A stretch of 46,755 bases of DNA, from positions 1 to 46,755 of IMG/VR virus record IMGVR_UViG_3300032278_004247, one strand, 5' to 3'. Position 1 is the stretch's first letter. Each line of letters starts with the position of its first letter. Position numbers and translations under genes: made by a program. Below the pieces are notes generated by a model. It did not search any database. It had not been told where the DNA came from and was given only the letters and a program-made list of their open reading frames with translations. This stretch comes from a virus. Shown here in pieces: positions 1 through 8,800 of the stretch.

Positions 1-1578
1 TCAGGTGGTAGACGGCGTCCAGTTGTGAGGCAGGAGTTCGTCGATGGCGCTGTTCTTCTGCGTCGGCAGGCGAGCCAGGACATCCTTCAGATAGGCGTAG
101 GGGTCGTGGCCGTTCAGCTTCGCCGACTGGATCAGACTCATCACGGCGGCGGCGCGCTGGCCGCTGCGCAGTGAGCCCGCGAACAGCCAGTTGTTGCGTC
201 CCAGCGCCCAGGGCCGGATCTGGTTTTCCACCCGGTTGTTGTCGATCGGCACCGCGCCGTCGTCCAGGTAGCGCGTCAGCGCCGCCCAGCGTTTCAGGCT
301 GTAGTCCAACGCTTTCGCCGTGCCCGACCCGTCCGGGACTTTCTGCCGTTGCGCGATCATCCATGGGTGCAGTGCGTCGGCGATGGGCCGGGATTTTTCA
401 GCGCGCAGGCGCTGGCGGTCTTGATCGGGCAGATCCTTCGCCTCTCGCTCGATGCCGTACAGCGCGCCGATAGACTCCAGCGCTTGCGCGGCCAAGGCAC
501 TCTTATTGGCGACGTGCAGGTCGTGGAACTTGCGACGGGCATGCGCCAGGCAGCCGATCTCGGTGATGCCCTCGCCGAACCCCGCCTTGTAGCCGGCGTA
601 GTCGTCACACACCAGCTTGCCCCGCCAGTCGCCCAGGAAGGCGCGGGCGTGTTCGCCCGCCCGACCCGGGGCGAAGTCGTAGACCGTGGCCTTCAGGTCG
701 GCGAACGGTGTGCTGCAGTAAGCCCACACATAGGCCCGGTGAGTCTTTTTCTTGCCGGGGGCCAGCATGGCCACCGGGGTCTCGTCGGCATGCAGCACAC
801 CTTGTTTCAACAGGATGCCGCGCAGAGCGTCGACCAAGGGCTGCAACCGCACACCGCAGGTGCCCACCCATTCGGCCAGAGTGGAACGCGGGATCGTCAG
901 ACCCGCCCGGCCGAAGATGCGTTCCTGACGGTACAGGGGCAGATGATCGGCGTACTTGGCCACCAGCACCTGGGCCAGCAGCCCGGCGGTGGGGATGTCT
1001 TTGTCGATCACTTGCGCCGGCACCGGCGCCTGGATCAGCGTCTCGCACTGCTCGCACGCCCACTTGCCCCGGATGTGGCGCTCCACCGTGAACTCGCCGG
1101 GCACGTAGTCCAGCTTCTCGCTGACGTCCTCGCCGGTGCGCTTGAGCGCACAGCCACAACGGCATTGCGTGTGCTCGGGTTCGTGGTGGATCAGGGTGCG
1201 GGGCAGTTGTGGCGGCAGTGGCGCGCGCTTGGGCTGTTGCTTGGGTGCAGCGGTGGGCGCCTCGGCGGGCAGGCGCTCGCTCAGCTCCGTTTCCATGGCA
1301 GCCAGGTCGGCGTCGATCAGTTCTTCCAGCAACTGCCCTTGCACGCCTTTGAACTGCTCGCTGCGGCGGGCGAACTTGTGGCGCTTGAGCAGCGCCAGCT
1401 CATGGGCCTGTTTCTCGATCACCGCGTCGCGGTGGCGGATCGCTTTCTCTTGTTGGCTGAGGATCCGGTCTTTTTGGGCGAGGACGCGATCTGTACGCTC
1501 CATGCCATCGAACAACTCGGTGGCCAGAGCACGGAGTTGATCGGCGGAGAAGGCATTGAGGTCGGGGCGCGAAGTCAT
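1..1578 (-). CDS. tnpC: IS66 family transposase TnpC
   Basis: This is the DDE transposase of the IS66 element, 525 aa, a normal full length for the family. The N-terminal 100 residues are a charged coiled-coil/leucine-zipper region. A zinc-finger segment with CRCGC (about 139-143) and CEQC (about 175-178) follows. The catalytic domain shows HADETP (D265), CDDYAGY (D325/D326) and DNNRVENQIRPWALGR (E451), which supply the D-D-E triad. The stop codon is at the first base of the window, so the gene is complete. It is the last gene of the tnpA-tnpB-tnpC operon and probably shares its transcript. Nothing suggests it is inactive. Confidence 0.95.
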   Translation of the reverse strand: MTSRPDLNAFSADQLRALATELFDGMERTDRVLAQKDRILSQQEKAIRHRDAVIEKQAHELALLKRHKFARRSEQFKGVQGQLLEELIDADLAAMETELSERLPAEAPTAAPKQQPKRAPLPPQLPRTLIHHEPEHTQCRCGCALKRTGEDVSEKLDYVPGEFTVERHIRGKWACEQCETLIQAPVPAQVIDKDIPTAGLLAQVLVAKYADHLPLYRQERIFGRAGLTIPRSTLAEWVGTCGVRLQPLVDALRGILLKQGVLHADETPVAMLAPGKKKTHRAYVWAYCSTPFADLKATVYDFAPGRAGEHARAFLGDWRGKLVCDDYAGYKAGFGEGITEIGCLAHARRKFHDLHVANKSALAAQALESIGALYGIEREAKDLPDQDRQRLRAEKSRPIADALHPWMIAQRQKVPDGSGTAKALDYSLKRWAALTRYLDDGAVPIDNNRVENQIRPWALGRNNWLFAGSLRSGQRAAAVMSLIQSAKLNGHDPYAYLKDVLARLPTQKNSAIDELLPHNWTPSTT

Positions 1579-1653
1579 GACGAACAGTATGCCAAGCCCG
1601 CGCCCGATGGGCGATTGGATGTTAGGCGTATAGCCAACAGGAACAACGTGTGG

Positions 1654-1989
1654 TTACAGCACCGAGATCACCGCGTTGGTGCCCAGGCGCTGCCAGGGCA
1701 GGCCCTGCACCAAGGCGACCAGTTGCTCTTCAGTCAGATGCAGCTGATCGCCGCGCCAGGCGTCACCCCAGTGGAACTTGTCCCGGTGCAGGCGACGGGC
1801 GCACAGCCAGATACCCAGGCCATCGTGGATCAGCGCCTTCATGCGGTTGCCCCGGCGGTTGGCGAACAGATACGCGCAGTGAGGCCGGGCGGCGCCGAAC
1901 ACCTGGACCACCCGGGCCAGGGCCTTATCCGGCCCGGCGCGCATGTCCAGGGGTTCGGTGGCCAGCCAGATCTCGTCGATTCGGATCAT
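1654..1989 (-). CDS. tnpB: IS66 family accessory protein TnpB
   Basis: This 111-aa protein matches the IS66 Orf2/TnpB family. It opens with MIRIDEIWLATEPLDMRAG and continues with the family hallmark VFGAARPHCAYLFANRRGNRMKAL and the region IWLCARRLHRDKFHW. TnpB is required with TnpA and TnpC for IS66 transposition, though its biochemical role is unclear. The start at 1989 is chosen over an upstream in-frame codon because its ATG overlaps the tnpA stop (ATGA). That is the usual coupling in this family and also places the conserved MIR(I/V) at residue 1. Confidence 0.92.
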   Translation of the reverse strand: MIRIDEIWLATEPLDMRAGPDKALARVVQVFGAARPHCAYLFANRRGNRMKALIHDGLGIWLCARRLHRDKFHWGDAWRGDQLHLTEEQLVALVQGLPWQRLGTNAVISVL

Positions 1990-2363
1990 TGCAGCAGCTC
2001 GCGCAACAGGGCCAGACACTGATGGGCTTGTTCGGCGGGCCACTCCACGACGAGAGGGCCGCCGGGCCGAGGCACTTCGATGCGAATGTGTCCGTGGCGA
2101 TCCGCGGGCCGGTTCCTTCCGGCTGGTGCTTGCGCGGCCGGCACGGCCAAAGGCATGAAGGCGGGCGACGTGCTTGCCTGGCCTGCTTGCTGGGCTTCCC
2201 GAATCCAGCGGCGGAGCAGATTGGCGTTAAGCTGGTTGTCCAAGGCGATCCGGGAAACGGAGACGCCCGGTTCCAAACAGGCGGCCACGACCTCGGCCTT
2301 GAACTCACGGGAAAAGTGGCGACGGCGTCGCGGTTGGGGCTGAGGTACGCTTAAAGAGTCCAT
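1986..2363 (-). CDS. tnpA: IS66 family accessory protein TnpA (helix-turn-helix)
   Basis: This 125-aa protein has the N-terminal transposase-8-like helix-turn-helix of IS66 TnpA: RRRRHFSREFKAEVVAACLE, then GVSVSRIALDNQLNANLLRRW (roughly residues 14-55). The C-terminal half, with a proline-rich linker and PLVVEWPAEQAHQCLALLRELL, is the variable family tail. The ATG at 2363 lies about 4 nt from a perfect 10-bp inverted repeat, with no good Shine-Dalgarno. Translation from transcripts entering from outside is probably damped by that hairpin. It overlaps tnpB by ATGA. Confidence 0.9.
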   Translation of the reverse strand: MDSLSVPQPQPRRRRHFSREFKAEVVAACLEPGVSVSRIALDNQLNANLLRRWIREAQQAGQASTSPAFMPLAVPAAQAPAGRNRPADRHGHIRIEVPRPGGPLVVEWPAEQAHQCLALLRELLQ

Positions 2364-2367
2364 GGTA

Positions 2368-2395
2368 AGTGTCCACTAAAGAATAAGTGGACACT
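2368..2395 (-). promoter_or_regulatory. Perfect 10-bp inverted repeat in the tnpA leader
   Basis: AGTGTCCACT (2368-2377) and AGTGGACACT (2386-2395) are perfectly complementary with an 8-nt spacer. The hairpin lies directly before the tnpA start inside the IS. A leader hairpin here could block expression from impinging transcription, a common IS strategy. It has no T-run of terminator type. Confidence 0.6.
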
Positions 2396-2445
2396 ATCGT
2401 GACGGCCGCGACCTGCCGCTCAAGATGGGATGGCCGGACGCTTAC

Positions 2446-2713
2446 GAAGCAGCGCCTTGAGCAACACCAGCGTGTTATCACGCAGCTCACCAACCGGGCC
2501 GCAAGCGTGGAGGTTCAGCTAGAAGGCCTCACAATAACGGAGCAAGCGGCCCAAGAAGAGCGCGAAGCATTCGAAGGTTTGGTCGAGGAAAGAGCAAGCG
2601 TGATACGCGATGAGTACCAGGACGAGCTATCCCGGATCCCAAAGGCGCGTAGACGCTCCTCCGCCTCCCTACCACGCACCCCTCCTCCACCCCCAGATAA
2701 CAGTACAGACTGA
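2446..2713 (+). pseudogene. 3' fragment of a coiled-coil protein gene cut by the IS66 element
   Basis: The open frame runs through the IS end, but only the part after 2446 looks like chromosomal coding sequence. It encodes KQRLEQHQRVITQL, then Glu/Ala-rich heptad-like sequence with repeated EER/EEA, and ends in a proline-rich tail (PRTPPPPPDNSTD). There is no start codon of its own in a plausible context. I do not recognise the family. The likely history is an intact gene whose 5' part lies left of the IS, outside the window. Confidence 0.45.
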
Positions 2714-2723
2714 AAGCCAGTAT

Positions 2724-2993
2724 CTACTGAAGCGTTTCCAGGTGATCCGCCCACCGCTGTAGCCACTCCCGGCCCCCTTCCTCATAGCCGTGCACCTTGA
2801 TGCCCTCTGGGAATGCACCAGGACGCGCACAGGGTTGTTGTAGAGGGTACGGCGGAGGAGCCTGGCGTTAGGCTCGCGCAGGCCAGGGATGCTCTTAAGC
2901 TCGCCGCTACAGGAATCGACAACCACCCTGCCCTTAATCACCTCGGACAGATAGAGCTCCACGGGTGCGCCCCGCTTTGGAATAGGGCCTTCT
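2724..2993 (-). pseudogene. Decayed, frameshifted gene of unknown function
   Basis: One minus frame reads, after an in-frame stop at about 2994, VEGPIPKRGAPVELYLSEV and KGRVVVDSCSGELKSIPGLR, then loses sense near 2820. A second frame, displaced by one position, then reads GAFPEGIKVHGYEEGGREW and WADHLETLQ before a stop at 2724. Each half looks like real protein and together they suggest one gene broken by a frameshift. I do not recognise the family. It lies outside the prophage, between the IS66 element and the tRNA remnant. Confidence 0.35.
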
Positions 2994-3048
2994 ACGCGAC
3001 GGTTTCAATCGGACCCGGGGTGCCACTCCGAGGCCGAGCAATTATTCG

Positions 3049-3072
3049 GTGGGGCAAAAAGTGGGGCAAAAA
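3049..3072. repeat. Tandem 12-bp direct repeat
   Basis: gtggggcaaaaa occurs twice without a gap (3049-3060 and 3061-3072). It lies just beyond the tRNA terminator on the chromosomal side. It may be a relic of an older integration at the same tRNA, but nothing else supports that. Confidence 0.5.
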
Positions 3073-3082
3073 CCCAGACAAC

Positions 3083-3116
3083 AAAAAAGGGGCTAGGCTG
3101 TGAATCGCCTAACCCC
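3083..3116 (-). terminator. Rho-independent terminator of the tRNA-Pro gene
   Basis: On the minus strand, the stem GGGGTTAGGC (3116-3107) pairs with GCCTAGCCCC (3098-3089) with one mismatch and an 8-nt loop. It is followed by TTTTTT (3088-3083). It begins about 11 nt after the tRNA CCA end and is therefore the host tRNA terminator, left behind with the 3' fragment. Confidence 0.8.
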
Positions 3117-3126
3117 TTGTTTTATT

Positions 3127-3174
3127 TGGTCGGGACGGAAGGATTCGAACCTTCGACCCCTTGCACCCCATGCA
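3127..3174 (-). other. attL: 3' fragment of tRNA-Pro(GGG)
   Basis: On the minus strand the 3' end reads acceptor strand CGTCCCG-A-CCA (3137-3127), T arm GAAGG-TTCGAAT-CCTTC (3154-3138) and a 7-nt anticodon loop ATGGGGT (3171-3165). Positions 34-36 are GGG, giving proline. The 3' anticodon stem GCAAG pairs with only part of the 5' side (3172-3176): a mismatch appears at 3175 and no D arm or 5' acceptor strand follows. The gene is therefore cut at about 3174, as expected for the chromosomal 3' remnant at attL. A copy restoring the whole tRNA should lie right of the integrase. Confidence 0.88.
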
Positions 3175-3328
3175 GGCGGCGTAATCGGCCTATCATATTG
3201 ATTTTATTGGGTTTCAGACTTTCCCGACTGACCAAAAAGACAGTGCTTTGTGGCGTTTCGCAAACCTTGCAAATCAATGGCTTGCGAATGAGTTTTGCAT
3301 CAGCTCAGGCCGCCCATATACTGCCCGC

Positions 3329-3637
3329 ATGTCCAGTATCTCCCTCACCATCAAACAGCAGTGGGCCGGCTGCCTCGTCATCCACCCGTGGAGCCGCGCC
3401 CAGATAGGCGTCCGGCGCAAAGGCGGTGGCCTGCGGTACGTGCCGTTCGGTGGCCTGCTGCACAAATCCTGGCTCCCCCTGTGGGTCACGCCCGTGGCCC
3501 TGGCCGTCACCGATTGGAACTACTCTGACGCCCATCAATCGGACCAGCGGCACATCATGTCCGGCTTCGTGGTGGGTGCACTGATTGAGCAGCGGGCGTT
3601 TGTTGTGCTGTACGATGGACGACCCAAGGAAGTGTAG
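3329..3637 (+). CDS. Hypothetical protein beside attL
   Basis: This 102-aa product of unknown family starts MSSISLTIKQQWAGCLVIHP and contains FGGLLHKSWLPLWVTPVALA and HIMSGFVVGALIEQRAFVVL. Hydrophobic stretches are moderate and no clear transmembrane segment or motif is recognised. The ATG at 3329 is preferred because upstream codons fall in the att arm; its Shine-Dalgarno is weak. It is the first phage gene after attL and is transcribed against the tail operon, a typical place for a lysogen-expressed accessory gene. Confidence 0.5.
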   Translation: MSSISLTIKQQWAGCLVIHPWSRAQIGVRRKGGGLRYVPFGGLLHKSWLPLWVTPVALAVTDWNYSDAHQSDQRHIMSGFVVGALIEQRAFVVLYDGRPKEV

Positions 3638-3720
3638 GCTCAGGCTGACACGTTCCGCCCACGATCTCCTACAGACACAGGACTGCGCCCTGCTCTACGT
3701 TGGGAGAAAAGGAGGTGCGC

Positions 3721-3948
3721 ATGGACGCGAACAGGACGTGGACAGTGATCGTGGAAACGCCGTCAGGTATGGAACAGGTGGTGGTGGTGCGGTATCCGCT
3801 CAGGCCAACGGAGGATTTAGCCGCCGGCCTGGTCCGGCATAAACTGGGAATGGAGCAGATGCCGGAGCAGTACCGGTACTGCGAGAACGCCAGCCTGCGG
3901 GCACTGGAGTCGGCGGGCTATCGGCTGCTGGGCGTGCGCGAGGCGTAG
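3721..3948 (+). CDS. Hypothetical protein beside attL
   Basis: This 75-aa protein begins MDANRTWTVIVETPSGMEQV. The start at 3721 is fixed by the strong ribosome site AGGAGG 5 nt upstream; the in-frame ATG at 3700 has none. The sequence looks like a small alpha/beta protein with no recognised motif. It ends 5 nt before the end of the convergent gene at 3954-4292, closing the plus-strand pair between attL and the tail operon. Confidence 0.6.
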   Translation: MDANRTWTVIVETPSGMEQVVVVRYPLRPTEDLAAGLVRHKLGMEQMPEQYRYCENASLRALESAGYRLLGVREA

Positions 3949-3953
3949 GGTGA

Positions 3954-4292
3954 TCAGGGGCACCCCGCGTATTTGACTTGCGGCGTGGCAGGCTCAGGGT
4001 CGAGCAGCACGTCCGCTAGCGCGGCGCGGTAGGCTTCTTCATGGTCGGGGTGCACGAACACGTTGACGTGGTAGCCCGGCACCGGCGCCATCTCCGGATA
4101 CTCGAATCCCTCACCGTCGACCAGCGTCTCGCCGGTCGGCTCATGTAGCGTGGGCAGCATGGTCACACGGATTTTGAACGGGTCGCCGCCGATAGTCTGC
4201 TGGTCGTCATCGACAAGCCCGGCAGCGTCCAGGGCATCCATCATTGCCGCTTCGTCATCGGCGCGAAGGTATAGGGGTTGCCATTGGCTCAT
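3954..4292 (-). CDS. Hypothetical phage protein, last gene of the tail operon
   Basis: This acidic 112-aa protein begins MSQWQPLYLRADDEAAMMDA and contains YHVNVFVHPDHEEAYRAALA. It has no signal peptide or membrane segment. Its ATG overlaps the stop of the tail fibre gene upstream (ATGA), so it is translated with it. Position directly after a fibre gene suggests a small tail component or fibre-assembly chaperone. This is inference from context only. Confidence 0.6.
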   Translation of the reverse strand: MSQWQPLYLRADDEAAMMDALDAAGLVDDDQQTIGGDPFKIRVTMLPTLHEPTGETLVDGEGFEYPEMAPVPGYHVNVFVHPDHEEAYRAALADVLLDPEPATPQVKYAGCP

Positions 4293-5188
4293 TGGGTTAG
4301 CTCCTGGATTTTCTCGTGCATTTCAGAGTCCGACAGATATTGTTTGCCGAATGACAAATGTCCTAATTCAACCGTCATATCATCAACGGCAATATTGAAA
4401 TTTGAGATTCCGGAGAAAGCCCCGTTATAGCTGGATGAAACAACAGACCCTCCATCAGCCAGAATTTTAAACGTGTCTTGAGGTGTCGACCATGTAACAA
4501 TCCCGGCTGTTGGGACATCAACGCACGGGACACCAGAGTTTAAAATATTCGTTCCATCATACGACAACAAAACGCCGCTGCTGTCTGTATACACGACAAA
4601 GCGCACCCCGCCGCCTGACAACAAAAGCAACGTAGTGTTCCCACCTACCTGACGCATCCCGTCAAACTGTATCCGCGCCCAGCCTTCACTTGCTCCCCAC
4701 CACGCCGCCGTATCCACATTCTCAATGACCGGCACGTCAGCTTCGCGGGTTACTGCGGTGCCGTCGGTGATGATAATGCTGGTAGCAACACTGCCCGACT
4801 CTAGCTGAAAATAATCAAGCGACCCGGTGACCGTGACTTCAACCGACGCGCCGGTCGTCGTGAACGTAAGCGGGGCACCCTCCGTGGCCGTGCCTGCTCC
4901 GCCTACCGTAATCTCCGCCGACCCGGACCCGTAAACGCTAAGCGTGTAGGTTGTGGCGTCACTGACGGCGACCGTCTGTGTAGCCGGGGCGTCACTGTTT
5001 AGTAAAAGATTAGTCGCCGCAGGCTCAACGTCAAAGCCCAACGCCTCCCCCGTAACCGGATCATGGTTGTACGCAGGCTGGTTTGCCGCGACTTCGACAA
5101 GCTGCCCCTGTGCATTCCAAATCCATTTCGGGGAGGGGCGCGAGAGCGTAATAAGCTGGTCGAAGTTGACCGTTTTCATGTTGCGCAT
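4289..5188 (-). CDS. Putative tail fibre / receptor-binding protein
   Basis: This 299-aa protein opens with a short coiled region, MRNMKTVNFDQLITLSRPSP. It then has a beta-rich domain of the kind seen in phage tail and carbohydrate-binding modules: NLLLNSDAPATQTVAVSDAT, YTLSVYGSGSAEITVGGAG, FQLESGSVATSIIITDGT. The second half (about 155-280) resembles a concanavalin-like jelly roll (WARIQFDGMRQVGGNTTLLL). It starts at the ATG at 5188, which overlaps the upstream stop (TGATG) and follows GGAGGTGGAG. Location after the tail tip gene supports a host-binding role; specificity cannot be inferred. Confidence 0.65.
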   Translation of the reverse strand: MRNMKTVNFDQLITLSRPSPKWIWNAQGQLVEVAANQPAYNHDPVTGEALGFDVEPAATNLLLNSDAPATQTVAVSDATTYTLSVYGSGSAEITVGGAGTATEGAPLTFTTTGASVEVTVTGSLDYFQLESGSVATSIIITDGTAVTREADVPVIENVDTAAWWGASEGWARIQFDGMRQVGGNTTLLLLSGGGVRFVVYTDSSGVLLSYDGTNILNSGVPCVDVPTAGIVTWSTPQDTFKILADGGSVVSSSYNGAFSGISNFNIAVDDMTVELGHLSFGKQYLSDSEMHEKIQELTQ

Positions 5189-5820
5189 CACTCCACCTCC
5201 AAGACGAACGATTGGGCTTTAAAGTCGGCGTACAGGCTGGTCTCGCCGAATGACGGGTGCAGGCTTCCGATCAGGGCGAGGATGCGGCTTTCCTGGCTGT
5301 TGAGGGCGTCCACCGCGTCGGCCAGGGTCTGGCTGTTGGGGTAGTCGCCCTGGGCCACGGCCGTGCCGTTGTCGTTCTGGTACAGGGTCAGGCCTCCCGC
5401 ATCCGGCACCCAGAAAAACTCGGTGTCGGAGGTTCCTGCGATGCCTGCGGTGGTGTCGGCGTAGGTGGGCGCGCCGTTGGCCGCGACGCCGGTGATCAGG
5501 TTGAACCGGCTCTGAATCTTCCGCATCGCCCTGGTGAAGATCGCGGCCGTCTCGATGTCGCCGCTGGCCATCTCGGGGATACCGTCGGCGGTGAAATCGC
5601 GCTGGATGGCGTAGGCGCCCGACCGATCCGCGCCCTTGTACGGCACGGTGAGGGTCAGCTGCGTATCGCCGTCCACACTGGCGATGTCGTAAACCACGCC
5701 CGTGCCGGCCATGACGAAGCTGTCCCCGGCGCTGACGTTGGCCAGCCAGGCCGTGCCAACGCCGGACACAACGGCGCTAGCCTGCACCACCGAGGCGGTG
5801 CCGGTACGATATTGGGACAT
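5188..5820 (-). CDS. Putative tail fibre / tail tip attachment protein
   Basis: This 210-aa protein begins MSQYRTGTASVVQASAVVSG and VGTAWLANVSAGDSFVMAGT. That N-terminal segment is typical of phage tail proteins that dock to the tail tip. The rest contains FTRAMRKIQSRFNLITGVAA and a helical region DAVDALNSQESRILALIGSL, probably for trimerisation. It follows the large tip protein by 12 nt and has a GGAG ribosome site. It is likely the connector between the tip and the fibre encoded next. Confidence 0.6.
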   Translation of the reverse strand: MSQYRTGTASVVQASAVVSGVGTAWLANVSAGDSFVMAGTGVVYDIASVDGDTQLTLTVPYKGADRSGAYAIQRDFTADGIPEMASGDIETAAIFTRAMRKIQSRFNLITGVAANGAPTYADTTAGIAGTSDTEFFWVPDAGGLTLYQNDNGTAVAQGDYPNSQTLADAVDALNSQESRILALIGSLHPSFGETSLYADFKAQSFVLEVE

Positions 5821-5832
5821 GGGGTTCTCCGG

Positions 5833-8800
5833 TTATGTCGCTTTGATCAGGTAGCGGTATTCGCCCAGGGTCAAGGAAATGGTCTGAGAGGACGATGCCA
5901 CGTCATTAAACAAAACGACGTGCGGCATCCGTCTAGCCCAATCCTGCTCTGCGGACGGAGGAAGATTCGTCGTTATCGTCGCGCCCAGGGCCCCATCAAC
6001 AAAGAATTCGGCGCGGTCGGCATATTGCCTAAAGCTGACAACCATGTCCGCGCTCACGTTATCGGAATTAAGCTGAACTTCGGTGACGCCATCGTTGTTG
6101 GAAACTGAAGCGAAAAGCCCTGTAGACCTGAAAACAAACCCGCACCAGAACTCGCTAGATGAGGGCACGTTCCACAGGCCTCGACCGACAAATCCCTCAG
6201 CCTCTGCGTTAAAGCTAGACCTGGCAATCTTGGCATCGAAGAAGCACGTTTTCCCCCATGTTATCAGGCCACTGGCAAGGTCAAGGGAGCCGTATAGTGG
6301 TTGCGCTGTGGCATACCCAAATGAAGACCCTGTGCTTATCGTCAACTGCATTACACCGCGATTTGATGCAGATGTGCCCTCAAAAAATCTGATGCTGGCG
6401 TTTTCGGTGTATGTGTCCCACTCATCGGGTCGATGGAAATATTCCCCCCTGCTAAAATCGAGAGAACCAAACGCGGCGACCCCCTCAACGTCAACATCAG
6501 GGCCAATTATGAAGTTGCTGAGATTGAAACTAATGAAGCGGTCGCCGCCGTCCCCGAAATAGAATGAGCCATCATTCTTGATATATGAGCGCCATTCATC
6601 GCCGTCGTAATACCCCAGGTGGGTGGCAGTCAGGTTCAAGCCGGTGGTGGGCGTATCGCCCAGCCGGGACGGGATATTGGACAGGTTGCTGGTCCAGTCG
6701 GCGCCCAGGCTGCCGGAATCGTCCCAGGTGGTGCCGTTCCAGCGCTTCAGCAGCTTGGTGCTGTCGTTGTACCAGAGGTCGCCCACCGCCTCTGCCGTCG
6801 GGGCGCTGGTGGAGAAATACGTGGTGACCTTGCCGTCGGCGGTGGCTTGGGCGTCGGCAGCCTCGGACAGCGCCTGGCCAATGGCCCCGTCTTGGATGTC
6901 GATCCAGGCATCGTCTTCTTCGTCCCAGCGGTAGGGATGGTCTCCTGCATCCGTCTTGAACCAGAGATCACCTTCCTCGGCATCCAGTGGTGGATCATCT
7001 TGATAATAGGATGTGATCTTTCCATCTGCCGCCGTCTGGGCCGCTGCCGCATCGGAAAGGGCCTGCTGAGCGTCCGCATACGCATCGCTGAGTGTGTCCG
7101 CCTCGCCGCTGTTAATGTCCGCCAGGGAGCCGGGCTTGTCGCTCAGGTTGCTGTAGCCGCTACCCCCGGTGATCACCACAGAGCCGGAGAACGCCGCCGA
7201 GCCGTCGCTGTAGACGGCAAACAGGGTGGTCCCGGCGTACTGGTAGGTGATCATCCCGGTCTTGCCGTCGGCGGACTTCGGCCCCAGCGTCGCCACTGCA
7301 TCACCCACGGCGCTTTCCACTTGCCCCTCCACGCTGATTTTCTCGGTGGCGGCCAAGGTGCCGGTGACGATCTTGGAGGCGGTGAGCTTGACGATCTTGG
7401 TGCCGTCGATGGCGTCATCCGCCAGATTGGCGTCGATGAACGCCCGGTCGGCGTCGGTGACCGTGGCCCAGGGGCTCAGGCCCTCCACCTCACCAGCGGA
7501 CAGCGACGGCGTGGTGACCATGAACTGGCTGCTGATCGTGCCCTGGCCGAAGGCGTCATAGGTGGCAAACCGCAGGTAGTAGGTGCTGTTGTCGGTGAGG
7601 CCGGACAGCACCACCGGCCCGCCGTACTGCTGGGCCACCAGATTCTCGGGGCCGGGGGTGAATCCGGTTGTCTGGCTCATCCACACCCGGGAATCGCGGT
7701 AATCCAGGTCCTCCGGGGGCTCGAAATCAATCTGGGCGCTGCGGAAGCCAGCGGAAATGGTCAGAGCCTCCGGCAGGGGCGGTGCCACGTTCTCCACGCT
7801 GAGCCGCGCCGCCTGGGCGCTGATCTGGTTCTGACGGCCCCGACAGTACACCCGGACCTCAAACGCCCGCCATGCGCCCACTGAGCCGGCCTCGCGAGCA
7901 TGGTCCTCGGCGTTCTTCTCATAGGTGTAGACGAATTGGGGGTCATTCACCCATTCGGTGCGCACCAGGGACAGGGTGCCGCCCACGTCCGCCCACACCT
8001 CCACCTGGTAATCCCGGAAGTAGAGATCGAGCCCGCCGCTACCGGCGCCCTGCTCGCCCTCCTGGCCCATCTCGAACCATTCCGTGACGCTGGTCTTGCG
8101 CCAGACGAACTTGGCGTCGCGGCCACCGAAAACTGTGTCGTTACCCTGCTCGAACAGCTCGAGGCCGGTGACCGGCGGGGCCGGGACCACCTCGTTCGGG
8201 TCGTCCTCCGGCTCCTCGCTCACGTCGCCGGGCGAGCGCACATAGGTGGTGGTGATCTCCGCCGCGGTGCCGTCCTGGTTCACCTTGCCGCGCAGGGAGA
8301 CGCCCCGGACCTGGACCTCATAGGTTTTGCCGTCGCTGGGCACCACAAACGTGGCCTCGGGGGATGCCGGGCCGACCTCAAACCAGCCCGATTGGCCCTT
8401 CTCGCGGTACTCCACCAAACCGTAGGCGTAGTTGCTCACGCTCGGCGGCTGGACCCCCACCTCGATGGTGGACAGGTTCGCGTTGGCCGACCGGGGGGTG
8501 TTGGTGGCTTCCTGCAGGGTGACGGCCGGCGGGTTCAGGGTCACCACCGGCTCATCCTCCACCGGCTCGATGTAGCTGGTGATGCGCTGCACTGAAAACG
8601 CGGACTCCCACACCATGGCGCCAGGGGCCGGCGACGTGGTGGCGGTGCCCTGCTGCGGCGCCGGGCCTTTGTCGCTGGAGAAAGTCGCGACGCTGGAGTG
8701 ATAGACGACGTAGGGCTTCAGCCGCCGTGCCGCCCAAACCAGGTCCCCGCCGTTCGCGATGGCGGTGCCTTTATTGATGTTCGGCGCGTTGGCGTTGCCG

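Larger units (their letters stand above)
1..2445 (-). mobile_element. IS66-family insertion sequence, right part (left end outside window)
   Basis: Three leftward genes tnpA, tnpB and tnpC occur in the canonical IS66 order with a 4-nt overlap between tnpA and tnpB. The right terminus is placed at 2445. Read inward on the minus strand from there, the sequence begins GTAAGCGTCCGGCCATCCC, and GTAAGCG is the usual start of IS66 terminal repeats. The other end lies beyond base 1, because tnpC stops at base 1. The expected 8-bp target duplication would be 2446-2453 (gaagcagc), to be matched at the unseen end. Confidence 0.85.

Noticed and set aside
349-2022. Long plus-strand open frame (557 aa)
   Set aside because: Antisense shadow of the IS66 tnpC and tnpB genes in GC-rich DNA.
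3117-3407. Open frame reading GTEGFEPSTP near its start
   Set aside because: This is the well-known false protein produced by translating a tRNA 3' end; it runs from the tRNA fragment into the att arm.
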